Numbered from the stretch's first letter, positions 19,633 through 30,937 are shown. The stretch: DNA of 64,000 bases from Nocardioides sp. zg-1230 (GCF_013155335.1 NZ_JABJQZ010000001.1:248001-312000), one strand, 5' to 3'. The notes: generated from the sequence alone by a model not told the origin. Numbers and translations: made by a program.

Positions 19633-20498
19633 GAGGTCGCCGCCAGGCCCTCGGCGATGCGGGCGAAGTCGTGGACGTCGAGCACCTCACCTCGGGCGGT
19701 GGGGTCGACGCCGGCCGCCTCGAGCGCGGCGGTGGCGGCGTCGGCCGAGCCGGCCAACCCGCGCAGGGCGGCGCGCACCTGCTTGCGGCGCTGGGCGAAG
19801 GCGGCGTCGACGACGGCGAAGACCTGCTCCCGGGTGGCGGTGGTGTCCGGCGGGTCGCGCCGTGTCCAGGCGACGAGGCCGGAGTCGACGTTGGGGGCCG
19901 GCCAGAAGACGTTGCGCCCGATCGCTCCGGCGCGGCGTACGTCGGCGAACCACGCGGCCTTGACGCTGGGCACGCCGTAGGTCTTCGACCCCGGTGGGGC
20001 GGCGAGCCGGTCGGCCACCTCGGCCTGCACCATCACCAGCCCCCGCTCGAGCGACGGCAGCAGGGTGAGGAGGTGGATGAGCACCGGCACCGAGACGTTG
20101 TAGGGCAGGTTGGCGACCAGTGCCGTGGGCGGCGGCCCGGGCAGGGCGTCGACGCGCATCGCGTCGGCCAGCACGACCTCGAAGCGGTCGGCCTGTTCGG
20201 GGGCGTACGACGCGATGGTGGCCGGCAGTCGCTCGGCCAGGAGCGGGTCCACCTCGATCGCGACCACCCGGCGCGCAACCCCGAGCAGCGCCAAGGTGAG
20301 CGAGCCCAGCCCCGGTCCGACCTCGACGACCACGTCGTCACCGGTGATGCCGGACTCGCGGACGATCCGCCGCACGGTGTTGGCGTCGATGACGAAGTTC
20401 TGGCCGCGCTGCTTGGTGGGCCGCAGGTCGAGCTCGGCCGCCAGCCGACGCACCTCGGCCGGCCCGAGGAGTCTCGGGCCGGCCGGGTCGGTGGTCAT
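19629..20498 (-). CDS. rsmA: 16S rRNA (adenine1518/1519-N6)-dimethyltransferase
   Basis: RsmA (KsgA) dimethylates two adjacent adenines in helix 45 of 16S rRNA during small-subunit maturation. The 289-residue protein has [15 protein letters not shown] near residue 33, SAM motif [16 protein letters not shown], and the catalytic [11 protein letters not shown]. It couples to ispE by a four-base overlap. A 16-bp perfect inverted repeat begins 19 bases upstream of its start. Confidence 0.95.
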   Translation of the reverse strand: MTTDPAGPRLLGPAEVRRLAAELDLRPTKQRGQNFVIDANTVRRIVRESGITGDDVVVEVGPGLGSLTLALLGVARRVVAIEVDPLLAERLPATIASYAPEQADRFEVVLADAMRVDALPGPPPTALVANLPYNVSVPVLIHLLTLLPSLERGLVMVQAEVADRLAAPPGSKTYGVPSVKAAWFADVRRAGAIGRNVFWPAPNVDSGLVAWTRRDPPDTTATREQVFAVVDAAFAQRRKQVRAALRGLAGSADAATAALEAAGVDPTARGEVLDVHDFARIAEGLAATS

Positions 20499-20516
20499 GG
20501 CGTCACCCTAGTGGCC

Positions 20517-20592
20517 GCTGTAACGCCGGGTTCATCGCTGTACCGACCCTGATGCATCGGGGTGGGTAGTTGCAGTAACCCGGCGTTACAGC
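20517..20592. terminator. Perfect 16-bp inverted repeat between rpfB and rsmA
   Basis: GCTGTAACGCCGGGTT (20517-20532) is exactly complementary to AACCCGGCGTTACAGC (20577-20592). The 44-base loop contains a second stem (CCGACCC with GGGTGGG-type pairing). It lies 14 bases beyond the rpfB stop and just ahead of rsmA, so it may end or attenuate read-through from rpfB. Confidence 0.65.
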
Positions 20593-20605
20593 ACGCGGTG
20601 GCCAG

Positions 20606-22018
<1,413 letters not shown>

Positions 22019-22939
22019 CTACCAGGTGCCTCCGAAGGCGCGTTCGGTGTTGCCGTCGATCGCCCGGCACAGCGTCTCCAGGTCCGCCTGCAGCACCTCG
22101 GCCATCGCCCGCACGGTGAGGGGGACGAGGTAGGAGGCGTTGGGTCGCCCGCGCCACGGCGCGGGCGTCAGGTAAGGAGCGTCCGTCTCGACCAGGACCC
22201 GGTCCAGCGGGGTGACGGAGAGCGCGTCGCGCAGCTGCTGCGCGTTCTTGAAGGTCATCGTCCCGGCGAAGCTGAGGTACGCCCCGCGGTCCAGGCACTG
22301 GCGTGCGAAGGCCTCGTCGCCGGAGAAGCAGTGCATCACCCAGCGCTCGGGCGCGCCCTCGGTGTCGAGCACGCGGAGCACGTCGTCATGTGCGTCGCGG
22401 TCGTGGATGACCAGGGTCTTGTCGAGTCGCTTGGCCAGGTCGATGTGGCGCCGGAAGCTCTCCTCCTGCGCCGCCCACCCGTCCTCGCCCGTGCCGCTCT
22501 GGGCGTGGCGGAAGCGGTCGAGACCGGTCTCGCCGACGGCCCGCACCTTGTCGTGCGTCTGCGCGAGCTGCTCGATCTCGGCGAGCGCCTCCTCGAGGCG
22601 ACCGGCCGCGGCGAGCCGGGGTGCCTCGTTGGGGTGCAGCGCCACGCCGGCGACGAGCGCGTCGTGCTCGGCCGCCGCGGCCACGGCCCAGCGGGCGCCG
22701 GGGAGGTCGCAGCCGATCTGCACGATCCGCGGCACGCCGACGGCCGCCGCAGCCGCGACGGCGTCCGCGGTGTCGAGCCAGTCGCCGTCGGCGATGTCGA
22801 GGTGGCAGTGGTTGTCGACGACCGGGTACGGCAGCGGCTCGGGCGCAGGCGGGCGCTCCCGGTCGCGCCGGGAGCCGGAGGTCTCCTCGGTGGCCGCACG
22901 GCTGCGCGTCGGGCCGGCCCCTTCCTCAGCGGTGGACAA
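22019..22939 (-). CDS. tatD: TatD family metal-dependent hydrolase
   Basis: TatD proteins are TIM-barrel metal-dependent DNases. The metal-binding HCHLD sits at about residue 45, with [24 protein letters not shown] and ETDAPYL in family order. The start is a TTG at 22939, 14 bases inside rsmI, which gives a 40-residue charged N-terminal extension; a later start is possible. Neighbours rpfB and rsmI are conserved in actinobacteria. Confidence 0.9.
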   Translation of the reverse strand: MSTAEEGAGPTRSRAATEETSGSRRDRERPPAPEPLPYPVVDNHCHLDIADGDWLDTADAVAAAAAVGVPRIVQIGCDLPGARWAVAAAAEHDALVAGVALHPNEAPRLAAAGRLEEALAEIEQLAQTHDKVRAVGETGLDRFRHAQSGTGEDGWAAQEESFRRHIDLAKRLDKTLVIHDRDAHDDVLRVLDTEGAPERWVMHCFSGDEAFARQCLDRGAYLSFAGTMTFKNAQQLRDALSVTPLDRVLVETDAPYLTPAPWRGRPNASYLVPLTVRAMAEVLQADLETLCRAIDGNTERAFGGTW

Positions 22940-23756
22940 CGTCGTACACCTCCCGCTTGGGCAGGCCGGCGCGCTTGGCGACCTCGGCGATCGCCTCCTT
23001 GCGGGTGGATCCGGCGGCCTCGAGGTCGGCCACGGCGGCGCGCAGGGTGCCGGGGTCGGTGTCGAGGGCAGGGGCGCCGCTCGATCCCTCGACCACGATC
23101 GTGACCTCTCCGCGGACGCCGTCGGCGGCCCAGGCGGCGAGCTCGCCCAGCGGGCCGCGACGCACCTCCTCGTGGGTCTTGGTGAGCTCGCGGCAGACCG
23201 CGGCCGGACGGTCCTCGCCCAGCGCCTCGGCCATCGCGGCCAGCGCCGCCTCGGTGCGGTGCGGCGCCTCGAAGAACACCATCGTGCGCTCCTCCGCGGC
23301 CAGCGCGGCCAGGCGTCGCCCCCGCTCGCCGGCCTTGCGGGGCAGGAAGCCCTCGAAGCAGAACCGGTCGACGGGCAGCCCGCTGACGGCCAGCGCGGTC
23401 AGCACCGCGCTCGGTCCGGGCACGGCCGTCACCCGTACGTCGTGCTCGACCGCCGCGGCGACCAGCCGGTAGCCGGGGTCGGAGACGCTCGGCATGCCGG
23501 CGTCGGTCACCAGGACGACCCGCTCGCCTGCCAGGAGCGCCTCCAGCAGCACCGGGGTGCGCGCCTGCTCGTTGCCCTCGAAGTAGGAGACCACGCGCCC
23601 CGACAGGGTGATGTCGAGGTCCGCGCACAGCCGCTTGAGCCGCCGGGTGTCCTCGGCCGCGACGACGTCGGCCCCGGAGAGCTCGGCGGCGAGCCGCGGC
23701 GGCGCGTCCCCGGCCTGTCCGATGGGGGTGCCCGCGAGCACCAGGACGCCAGTCAT
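22926..23756 (-). CDS. rsmI: 16S rRNA (cytidine1402-2'-O)-methyltransferase
   Basis: RsmI 2'-O-methylates C1402 of 16S rRNA. The 276-residue tetrapyrrole-methylase-fold protein begins [17 protein letters not shown], then [37 protein letters not shown] and [17 protein letters not shown], all family landmarks. The ATG at 23756 gives the canonical N-terminus. It overlaps tatD by 14 bases. The divergent pmt nearby is the usual actinobacterial neighbour, here separated by the PhoX-like gene. Confidence 0.95.
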   Translation of the reverse strand: MTGVLVLAGTPIGQAGDAPPRLAAELSGADVVAAEDTRRLKRLCADLDITLSGRVVSYFEGNEQARTPVLLEALLAGERVVLVTDAGMPSVSDPGYRLVAAAVEHDVRVTAVPGPSAVLTALAVSGLPVDRFCFEGFLPRKAGERGRRLAALAAEERTMVFFEAPHRTEAALAAMAEALGEDRPAAVCRELTKTHEEVRRGPLGELAAWAADGVRGEVTIVVEGSSGAPALDTDPGTLRAAVADLEAAGSTRKEAIAEVAKRAGLPKREVYDVVHR

Positions 23757-23860
23757 GGGGTTCACCGTAGATCCTCGAAAAGGGGGTTCCGCTCCCGGCT
23801 CCCCCCGCCTAGCGTGTCGAGATCCCCCCACCGCCCACGCTGCCCTCGGAGGTCAGTCGC

Positions 23861-25309
23861 ATGCAGCTCAACCGTCGCACCGCCATCACGGGAGCCCTCG
23901 GTGGCGCCCTCGCCGCCGGTCCGTTCGCCGGCTTCGCCAACGCCTCCGCGCTCTCGCGGACGGGGGCCCTCGCCGGCGCCGCCGTCGGCACACTCGTCCC
24001 GGTCCCCGACCTCCGCGACGGCGTCGTACGCCTCGAGCTGCCGGCCGGCTTCGCCTACCGCTCCTTCCACGAGAGCAGCGCGCAGGCTCCGACGATCCTG
24101 CCCGACGGGACCCGACTGCCGGCCCGCCACGACGGGATGGGCGCCTTCCCCGGCCCCGACGGATCCGTCCTGCTGGTGCGCAACCACGAGGTCAACAACC
24201 CGCAGCCGGCCTTCGGACCGACCAAGCCCTACGACAAGCGGGGCGGCGCCGGCACCACCACCATCCAGGTGACGGGGCAGGGCGAGGTGCTGGACGCGTA
24301 CACCAGCCTGAGCGGCACGATGATGAACTGCAGCGGTGGCCAGATGCCGTGGGGCGCCTGGGTCACCTGCGAGGAGACGGTCAACGGACCCGACGTCGGG
24401 CCGGACTTCACCGGGGTGTCCAACGTGCCGCTGCAGAAGCGGCACGGTTACATCTTCGAGGTCCCGGCCGGTGGCCTCTCCGACGCCCGTCCGATCCGCA
24501 AGGCCGGCCGCTTCGCGCACGAGGCCGTGGCCTTCGACCCGGTCGAGGACGTGCTCTACCTGACCGAGGACAACTTCGCCTTCCCCTCCGGCTTCTACCG
24601 TTACGTCCCCCGCGACAACCCCGCACGCCGCCGCAACATCGACCACAACGGGCAGCTGCAGATGCTGGCCGTCAAGGGTTCCCCGCAGGCGCACCTCGAG
24701 GCGCACCAGGACACTACGACCGTCCGCGACGTGGAGTGGGTCGACATCGACGAGCCGGACTTCGAGTTCGACTACACGCCGGGCGAGCCGGCGCCGACGA
24801 GCAACGACACCGCGATCAACTACGTCGGCGACCAGGGCCGCGCGAAGGGCGCGGCCCACTTCTCGCGCTGTGAAGGGCAGGTCTTCCACGACGGAGTCGT
24901 CTACTTCACCGCCACGCAGGGCGGCGGGCCGGCGATGACCGGACCCGACAACGTCAACGGCTACGGGCGTGGCTGGGGGCAGGTGTGGGCCTACGACACC
25001 CGCGAGCAGACGCTGCGCTGCGTCTTCCAGTCGGAGAGCCGCGAGGTGCTCGACTTCCCCGACAACGTCACCACCAGCCCCCGCGGCACCCTCGTCCTCT
25101 GCGAGGACCACGACCAGGGCAACTACCTGCGCGGCCTGACGACCGACGGCGACCTCTTCTCCATCGCGCGCAACACCATCGGCTCGGGGAACGACGAGTT
25201 CGCCGGGTCCACCTTCAGCCCGGACGGGAAGACCCTGTTCGTCAACATCCAGGCGAGCCGCGGGCTCACCTTCGCGATCTGGGGGGACTGGGCCTCGATC
25301 GGCGTGTGA
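23861..25309 (+). CDS. PhoX-like (DUF839) exported phosphatase
   Basis: The 482-residue protein belongs to the PhoX/DUF839 family of calcium-dependent secreted phosphatases. The N-terminus LNRRTAITGALGGALAAG has a twin Arg and a hydrophobic core, so Tat export is likely. Family blocks follow: GTRLPARHDGMGAFPG, LLVRNHEV, NCSGGQMPWGAWVTCEETV, KAGRFAHEAVAFDP, YLTEDN. These include the Cys and acidic residues that ligand the metals. The role is phosphate scavenging by family; no Pho box was identified. Confidence 0.85.
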   Translation: MQLNRRTAITGALGGALAAGPFAGFANASALSRTGALAGAAVGTLVPVPDLRDGVVRLELPAGFAYRSFHESSAQAPTILPDGTRLPARHDGMGAFPGPDGSVLLVRNHEVNNPQPAFGPTKPYDKRGGAGTTTIQVTGQGEVLDAYTSLSGTMMNCSGGQMPWGAWVTCEETVNGPDVGPDFTGVSNVPLQKRHGYIFEVPAGGLSDARPIRKAGRFAHEAVAFDPVEDVLYLTEDNFAFPSGFYRYVPRDNPARRRNIDHNGQLQMLAVKGSPQAHLEAHQDTTTVRDVEWVDIDEPDFEFDYTPGEPAPTSNDTAINYVGDQGRAKGAAHFSRCEGQVFHDGVVYFTATQGGGPAMTGPDNVNGYGRGWGQVWAYDTREQTLRCVFQSESREVLDFPDNVTTSPRGTLVLCEDHDQGNYLRGLTTDGDLFSIARNTIGSGNDEFAGSTFSPDGKTLFVNIQASRGLTFAIWGDWASIGV

Positions 25310-25383
25310 GCGGGCGCCCGCCGGGCCGGCGCGCACGTCCGGACCCGGCGGGGACGTCGGCGGCGTCTGGCTAGAGTGCCCGC

Positions 25384-26955
25384 GTGACTCCGACAGCCGC
25401 CGAGCGGAATCGTCCGCGCTGGCGGTCGGAGGACCCGATGTTCGGGTGGGCCGGCGCGCTGTGCCTGGCCAGCCTGGCCTTCTTCCTGAGGCGCTGGCAC
25501 CTCGGCACACCGCACGCGTTCTCCTTCGACGAGACCTACTACGCCAAGGACGCGTGGTCGCTGCTCGACCACGGCTACGTGCGCCAGTACGTCGAGGACG
25601 CCGACAAGACGATCCTCAACGGAGACCTCACCGGGCTGTTCCAGGACGGCCCGTCGATGATCGTCCACCCCGAGGTCGGCAAGTGGCTGATCGCCGGCGG
25701 CATCGAGGTCTTCGGGATGGACCCCACCGGCTGGCGCACGGCGTCGGCGGTGGTGGGCGCACTGATGGTCCTGCTGATGTGCCGCTTCGCACGGCGCGTC
25801 ACCGGGTCGACGGTCCTCGGGCTGGTCGCCGGCCTCCTGCTGTCGGTCGACGGCCTCCAGCTCGTGCTGTCCCGGCTGGCGCTGCTCGACATCTTCCTGG
25901 CCTTCTTCACCCTCTGCGGCGTGCACTGCGTCGTCGCCGACCGCCAGTGGCTGCGCGACCGGCTGGCCGCGGGTACGACACGGACGTGGTGGCGCCCTTG
26001 GCTCGTCCTCGGCGGCGTGTCCTTCGGCCTGGCGTGCGGCACCAAGTGGTCGGCGGTCTACGCGCTCGCGGTGTTCGGCCTGCTCGCCTGGCTGTGGAGC
26101 GCCGGCGCCCGGCGGGCGTTCGGCCAGCGTCGGCCGCTGCTCCGCTCCGTCGTCCTCGACGGCGTGCCGGCGTTCGTCGCGCTGGTGGGCGTCGCGCTGG
26201 CGACGTACGTCGCGTCGTGGACGGGGTGGCTCGCGCACGCCGACGTCTACGAGGAGGCGTTCAGCAACACGCAGTACACGTCGTACGGCGGCGACGGTCC
26301 GTGGCCGACCGCGAGCGAGCCCGACGCGGACGGCCTCGGGGAGGTCACCCAGTCTCTGCGGTCGCTGTGGTCCTACCACCAGGACGTCTACACCTTCCAC
26401 AGCCACTTCCTCAACGACTCGACGCACGTCTACGCCTCCAAGCCCTCGACGTGGCTCGTCATGGGCCGCCCGGTGGGGGTCGACGCCCAGACCGACATCC
26501 AGCCCGGCTCGCAGGCGTGCGAGGCTCCCGCGGGCTCCACCTGCATCCGGCAGGTCCTGCTCATCGGCAACCCCGTCGTCTGGTGGGGCGGCTGCCTGGC
26601 GGCCATCGCCTCGCTGCTGCTGTGGGCCGGTGCGCGCGACTGGCGCCACGGCGTCGTCGTCGCCGGCCTCGCCAGCACCTGGCTGCCGTGGTTCGCCTAC
26701 GACGACCGGCCGATCTTCTTCTTCTACGCCATCACCTCGCTGCCGTTCCTGGTGCTCTCCACCGTGCTGGTGATGGGTCACCTCATCGGCACCTCCGACG
26801 TGCCGACCCCGAGGCGCACCTTCGGAGTCGTGGTCGCCGGCAGCTACACCGTGCTCGCCCTCATCGCCTTCGCGTGGTTCTGGCCGATCTGGACCGACGT
26901 CCTGCTGACCAAGTCGGAGTGGAACGCCCGGATCTGGTTCCAGCGCTGGATCTAG
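25384..26955 (+). CDS. pmt: Dolichyl-phosphate-mannose-protein mannosyltransferase (Pmt)
   Basis: Pmt O-mannosylates exported proteins from polyprenyl-phosphate-mannose. The 523-residue polytopic GT-C enzyme has the catalytic acidic pair in the first extracytoplasmic loop (FSFDETYYAKDAWSLLDHGY, about residue 44), HPEVGKWLIAGG, and some ten membrane segments. The start is GTG. In mycobacteria pmt lies beside rsmI; here the PhoX-like gene sits between them. Confidence 0.93.
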   Translation: MTPTAAERNRPRWRSEDPMFGWAGALCLASLAFFLRRWHLGTPHAFSFDETYYAKDAWSLLDHGYVRQYVEDADKTILNGDLTGLFQDGPSMIVHPEVGKWLIAGGIEVFGMDPTGWRTASAVVGALMVLLMCRFARRVTGSTVLGLVAGLLLSVDGLQLVLSRLALLDIFLAFFTLCGVHCVVADRQWLRDRLAAGTTRTWWRPWLVLGGVSFGLACGTKWSAVYALAVFGLLAWLWSAGARRAFGQRRPLLRSVVLDGVPAFVALVGVALATYVASWTGWLAHADVYEEAFSNTQYTSYGGDGPWPTASEPDADGLGEVTQSLRSLWSYHQDVYTFHSHFLNDSTHVYASKPSTWLVMGRPVGVDAQTDIQPGSQACEAPAGSTCIRQVLLIGNPVVWWGGCLAAIASLLLWAGARDWRHGVVVAGLASTWLPWFAYDDRPIFFFYAITSLPFLVLSTVLVMGHLIGTSDVPTPRRTFGVVVAGSYTVLALIAFAWFWPIWTDVLLTKSEWNARIWFQRWI

Positions 26956-27146
26956 ACCGGCGGAGGTCTCCCCCTCCTCGCGGGTGTGCGGTTCGGATGG
27001 ACTCGGCATGGACAACCGAGGTTTCCTCAAGATGCGTCGTAGTTCGACTGCCGCCCATTCTCTTTCGGCTAACGCCCCGCGACGATGGTCACGCCCGGCG
27101 CACACGGGGGTTTGTGCCAGGGCTCGACGCGAGGGAGGGAGCGTTG

Positions 27147-27374
27147 ATGGACTCCACGATGATCCACGTCTGCCTGCAGACCGAGGGAGCACCGACCGGC
27201 GAGGACCACGAGGTGGGCGAACGCTGGGTGTGCTCGTGCGGCGACAACTTCGTCTACCGCGAGGGCTTCAACCGCGCCGGACACGCGAGCCTCGAGTGGT
27301 GGCCCGCCCCGGCCGTCCCGCAGCCGCGCAAGGCCCCGCGCCGCGGGCTGCTGTTCGGTCCCCGCAAGGGCTGA
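27147..27374 (+). CDS. Small Cys-containing protein of unknown function
   Basis: I do not recognise a function. The 75-residue product has a Cys near the start (HVCLQT) and a CSCGDNFVYREGF motif, then a Trp-rich stretch and a basic tail. The cysteines could bind a metal. A strong GAGGGAGGGAG site precedes the ATG, which supports translation. The 191-base gap before it, after pmt, holds no other convincing gene. Confidence 0.7.
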   Translation: MDSTMIHVCLQTEGAPTGEDHEVGERWVCSCGDNFVYREGFNRAGHASLEWWPAPAVPQPRKAPRRGLLFGPRKG

Positions 27375-27398
27375 GCTCCCGCTCCTCAGCTCCGCTTC

Positions 27399-28289
27399 TC
27401 AGTCAGCCCAGGAGCGGCTGCGCACGAAGGCCAGGAACCGTTCCGCGGGCGGGGCGAGCGGTCGTTCGGTGCGCCAGGTGAGGCCGATGGTGCGCGTCGC
27501 CGAGGGCGAGGACAGCGCGAGGCCCACCGAGCCCGACTGTCCCGCGAACGCCTCCGGGACGATCGCCACCCCGAGCCCGGCGGCCACCAGCCCCTCGATG
27601 GTGGCGAGGTCGGCGCTCTCGAAGGACACGCGCGGGCTCACCCCGGCCTCCGCGAGCAGCGCCTGCACCAGCGCGCTGTGACCGAAGCCGGGCGGGGTCG
27701 TCACCAGCTCGTCGTCGGCCAGCTCGGCGAGGTCGACGCGTGACCGGTCGCTGAACCGGTGGGTCGGCGGCACCACGACGACGAGCCGCTCCCGCTGCAC
27801 CGCCAGCCACCCGAGGTCGGCGGCCCGGTCCATGGTGAGCCCGAGCTCGACGGCCCCGCGGTCGAGGTCGCTGCGGATGTCGTGGGCCGGCTCCTGGCTC
27901 AGCGCCACCTTCACCCCGGGCGCCTCGGCGTGGAAGGCCCGCAGCAGCTTCGGCACCAGCGTCGTGGCCATCGAGTCGAGGAAGGCGAGCCGGACGATCC
28001 CGGTGTCGGGGTCGAGCCGGTTGGCCAGGTCGGCGCGCAGCTGCTGGTGGCGTACGACGAGATCGCGGGCGGCGTCGAGGACCACCCGGCCGTCCGGCGT
28101 GACCTCCATCCCGGTCGGCGTCCGCTCGAAGACCCGCACCCCCAGCTCCGCCTCGACCCGCGCCAGCGACCGGGACAGGGTGGGCTGGCTGGTGCCGAGC
28201 GCCGCGGCCGTCTCGGTGACGTGGCCGACCTCGCCGAGCTGCAGGAGCCACGCCAGGTCACGGAGCATCACCTGCGCCATCATACGCAT
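27399..28289 (-). CDS. LysR family transcriptional regulator
   Basis: The product is about 296 residues. The N-terminal LysR helix-turn-helix (VGHVTETAAALGTSQPTLSR, about residues 20-39) is followed by a PBP2-type effector domain (IVRLAFLDSMATTLVPKLLR onward). Three in-frame ATGs at 28289, 28283 and 28280 compete; none has a clear ribosome site. It is divergent from an MFS transporter, and CATACGCATGCCGTATG (28281-28297) overlaps the starts. Control of the transporter is inferred. Confidence 0.88.
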   Translation of the reverse strand: MRMMAQVMLRDLAWLLQLGEVGHVTETAAALGTSQPTLSRSLARVEAELGVRVFERTPTGMEVTPDGRVVLDAARDLVVRHQQLRADLANRLDPDTGIVRLAFLDSMATTLVPKLLRAFHAEAPGVKVALSQEPAHDIRSDLDRGAVELGLTMDRAADLGWLAVQRERLVVVVPPTHRFSDRSRVDLAELADDELVTTPPGFGHSALVQALLAEAGVSPRVSFESADLATIEGLVAAGLGVAIVPEAFAGQSGSVGLALSSPSATRTIGLTWRTERPLAPPAERFLAFVRSRSWAD

Positions 28290-28297
28290 GCCGTATG
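28281..28297. promoter_or_regulatory. Dyad overlapping the LysR start
   Basis: CATAC and GTATG flank an inner palindrome GCATGC. It lies between the divergent LysR and MFS genes and overlaps the LysR start codons, so it suits an autoregulatory site, although it is shorter than a usual LysR box. Confidence 0.4.
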
Positions 28298-28353
28298 GCT
28301 CGGGCACTTGATCGACATTGGACGCATCACGTCCGACGGCGCACCATCGACGG

Positions 28354-29604
28354 ATGCCCGCCACCCGTGCCCCGAGCCCCGACGCCGGCCCCGCGCCGTA
28401 CCGTCCGGGCACCGCCGGCTACCGGCGGGTGATGGTGGCGGTGTTCGCGGCGGGGATGGCGACGTTCGTGCTGCTGTACGACGTCCAGGCGCTGCTGCCC
28501 GAGCTGGTCGAGGCCTTCGCCGTCTCCCCCACCCGCGCGACGCTCGCGATGTCGCTGACGACCGCGACGCTGGCCGTCGCCCTGCTCGTCGCCGGACCCG
28601 TGTCGGAGGCGGTCGGTCGCACGCCCCTGATCCACCTCGCGCTCTGGTCGGCGGCGGTCGTCGCCGTGCTGTCGGCGCTGGCGCCGTCGTGGGAGGCCCT
28701 CCTCGGGCTGCGGATGCTGCAGGGCGTCACGCTGGCCGGGCTGCCCGCGGTCGCGACGGCGTACCTCCGCGAGGAGCTGCACCCCTCCGCCCACGGACGC
28801 GCGTTCGGGCTCTACATCGCCGGCACCGCCCTCGGTGGCATGGCGGGCCGGGTGGTGACCGCGCCGGTCGCCGACGCCGCGGGCTGGCGGTGGGGCCTGG
28901 CCGCCGCCGCGCTCGCCGCCCTCGCCTGCGCCGCGCTCGTCGCCTGGCTGCTGCCCGCGTCGCGGCACTTCGTCCGACGTCCGGCCGACCTGCGGTCGGT
29001 GCTCGGCGGCGCCCGCGCGGCGGTGCGCGACCGGGCGCTGGTCGCCCTCTACGTCCTGGGGGCCTGCGGGATCGGCACGATGGTCGCGGTCTTCAACGCG
29101 CTCGGCTTCCGGCTGAGCTCGGCGCCCTACGGGCTCTCGGTCGGCACGATCAGCCTGGTCTACCTCGTCTACGCCCTCGGCTCGGTGAGCTCGGCCGCGT
29201 CCGGGCGGATCGCCGACCGCATCGGCCGCCGGGCCACCATCCCGGTCGGCTGCGCCTTCGCGTTGGCGGGCGTGTGGCTGACCCTGGCGGACGCGCTGCC
29301 GGTCGTCGTCCTCGGGATGGCGGCCCTCACCGTCGGCTTCTTCTGCATCCACGGCCTGGCCAGCGGCTGGGTTACCGCGCGCGCCCACCTGGCCGGCGTA
29401 CGCACCGGGCAGGCCGCGGCGTTCTACCTCTTCGCCTACTACGTAGGGGCGTCGGTGTTCGGCAACCTCGGCAGCGCGGCCTGGAGCCACGCGGGCTGGC
29501 CCGGCGTGGTCGCCCTCGCCTCCGCGCTCCTGCTCACCGTGTGCGCGATGGTCGTGGTGCTGCGTCGTACGCCCGCCCTCGCGCCGCCGGGTGCCCCGGC
29601 CTGA
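28354..29604 (+). CDS. MFS transporter (YnfM-like)
   Basis: The 416-residue protein has twelve predicted membrane segments and an MFS loop between helices 2 and 3 (GPVSEAVGRTPLIHLAL). LLYDVQALLPELVEAFAVSP in helix 1 and a second half beginning RDRALVALYVLGACGIGTMV match the YnfM/arabinose-efflux group. The ATG at 28354 gives a short cytoplasmic N-terminus. It is divergent from the LysR gene, a common YnfM pairing. The substrate is unknown. Confidence 0.87.
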   Translation: MPATRAPSPDAGPAPYRPGTAGYRRVMVAVFAAGMATFVLLYDVQALLPELVEAFAVSPTRATLAMSLTTATLAVALLVAGPVSEAVGRTPLIHLALWSAAVVAVLSALAPSWEALLGLRMLQGVTLAGLPAVATAYLREELHPSAHGRAFGLYIAGTALGGMAGRVVTAPVADAAGWRWGLAAAALAALACAALVAWLLPASRHFVRRPADLRSVLGGARAAVRDRALVALYVLGACGIGTMVAVFNALGFRLSSAPYGLSVGTISLVYLVYALGSVSSAASGRIADRIGRRATIPVGCAFALAGVWLTLADALPVVVLGMAALTVGFFCIHGLASGWVTARAHLAGVRTGQAAAFYLFAYYVGASVFGNLGSAAWSHAGWPGVVALASALLLTVCAMVVVLRRTPALAPPGAPA

Positions 29605-29605
29605 C

Positions 29606-29647
29606 GTCACCAGGCGCGCGTCACCAGGCGCGCACGTCACCAGGCGC
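29606..29647. repeat. Three short direct copies of GTCACCAGGCGC
   Basis: The 12-mer occurs at about 29606, 29620 and 29636, in the gap between two convergent genes and running into the stop of the membrane protein gene. It probably arose by slippage; no function is apparent. Confidence 0.6.
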
Positions 29648-30248
29648 CGGGGAACCTCGCGGACCCTGCGATCGCGAGCAGCGACACCCCGAGCGAGACC
29701 GCGACCGCGATCAGCACCGACTGGCCGAGCCAGCGGCGCCCGGGCAGGGCCAGCAGCACCACTCCGGCCACCGCCGCCAGGGTCGGCAGCACCCACACCG
29801 GCACCGCCGCGGACAGCAGGCCGACCAGCAGCGCGAGGGCGACACCGGCACCGGCGGCCCGGCCCAGCGGGACCGGCCGCGAGCCGCGGGGCAGGCCGAC
29901 CTCGGTGACGGGCCCCGACGCCGGGAGCTGGTCGGGGGCCAGCACCCGGAGCAGCAGGGTGATCGTGGCAGGGTCGGCCACCACGACGACGTCGCGGAAG
30001 CGGTCGGCCACGGCGTGGCGACGTACGACCTCGTCGAGCCGGTGCCCGCGGTCCACGTCGGGGAAACGCACCGGCGCCAGCACCGTCTCGGGGTGGGCGG
30101 TGTGCCCCAGGCCCTGCACGATGCGCTTGCCGTCGGCGGTCGGGGCGGTGAGGACGACCGCGGACGACCCGATCCCGGCCCGCACCCGCGCGACCTCGGC
30201 AGCGTCGGCCTGCGTGCTGACCACGAGGATCCGCTGGAAGTCGCTCAC
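29637..30248 (-). CDS. Hypothetical membrane protein
   Basis: I recognise no family. The product is about 203 residues from a GTG at 30248 (VSDFQRILVVSTQ). A soluble N-terminal half with Rossmann-like alternation (ILVVSTQADAAEVARVR, VVVVADPATITLLLRVL) is followed by four hydrophobic segments in the C-terminal half. Upstream in-frame codons overlap the divergent Mo-oxidoreductase start and are less likely coding. Confidence 0.6.
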   Translation of the reverse strand: MSDFQRILVVSTQADAAEVARVRAGIGSSAVVLTAPTADGKRIVQGLGHTAHPETVLAPVRFPDVDRGHRLDEVVRRHAVADRFRDVVVVADPATITLLLRVLAPDQLPASGPVTEVGLPRGSRPVPLGRAAGAGVALALLVGLLSAAVPVWVLPTLAAVAGVVLLALPGRRWLGQSVLIAVAVSLGVSLLAIAGSARFPGAW

Positions 30249-30325
30249 GGGACGACCGTAGCGCCGAGCCCGGCCCGCTCCCGAGCACAGGTGCGGGCGC
30301 TGGCCTCCCACGGCAGACTGGCTCC

Positions 30326-30937
30326 ATGCCTGTGACCCGAGGGTTCCACCGCCGCCGCCCCGAGCCCGAACGCGGCCGGCTGCCACCCGGGCAGTACGAC
30401 ACCGGCTCGTCGTGGCCGGTGCTGAGCGCCGAGGCGACCCCGCACCGGTCGGCGGAGGACTGGACGTTCCGCATCGACGGCCTCGTCGAGTCGCCGCACA
30501 CGTGGACCTGGCAGGAGCTGCACGCCTTCCCGGGCTCGACCTACTTCGGTGACATCCACTGCGTCACGACGTGGTCGAAGTTCGACATGACGTTCAGCGG
30601 CGTGAGCGTGGACGACCTGCTCGAGGTCGCCCGGCCGACGTCCGAGGCCGCCTTCGTGCTCGCCCACTCGGTCACCGGCTACACGACCAACCTGCCGCTG
30701 GCCGACGTCACCGACGGCAAGGCGTGGGTGGTGTGGAGCGTCGACGGCAAGCCGCTCCCCGAGCAGCACGGCGGACCGCTGCGGCTGCTGGTGCCGCACC
30801 TCTACTTCTGGAAGTCGGCCAAGTGGGTCTCGCGCCTCGAGCTGATGACGGAGGACCGCCCTGGCTTCTGGGAGCAGAACGGCTACCACGACCGCGGCGA
30901 CCCGTGGCGCGAGCAGCGCTACCAGGGTGACGACTGA
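30326..30937 (+). CDS. Sulfite oxidase-like molybdopterin oxidoreductase
   Basis: The 203-residue protein is a single SUOX/MsrP-type Mo-pterin domain: RIDGLVESPHTWTWQELHAF, then DIHCVTTWSKFDMTFSGV, in which the Cys of HCVT would ligate molybdenum, then GGPLRLLVPHLYFWKSAKWV. It lacks a signal peptide, so it should be cytoplasmic. It overlaps the flavin reductase gene by 11 bases; the two likely form an electron-transfer pair. Molybdenum-cofactor genes lie 3 kb away. Confidence 0.88.
   Translation: MPVTRGFHRRRPEPERGRLPPGQYDTGSSWPVLSAEATPHRSAEDWTFRIDGLVESPHTWTWQELHAFPGSTYFGDIHCVTTWSKFDMTFSGVSVDDLLEVARPTSEAAFVLAHSVTGYTTNLPLADVTDGKAWVVWSVDGKPLPEQHGGPLRLLVPHLYFWKSAKWVSRLELMTEDRPGFWEQNGYHDRGDPWREQRYQGDD

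Noticed and set aside
25123-27192. 689-codon minus-strand frame opposite pmt
   Set aside because: Arg/Asp/Gln-rich shadow translation with no recognisable domain, fully covered by pmt and the end of the PhoX-like gene.
29606-29647. Three GTCACCAGGCGC copies as a regulatory array
   Set aside because: They sit between convergent stops, have uneven spacing and look like slippage.
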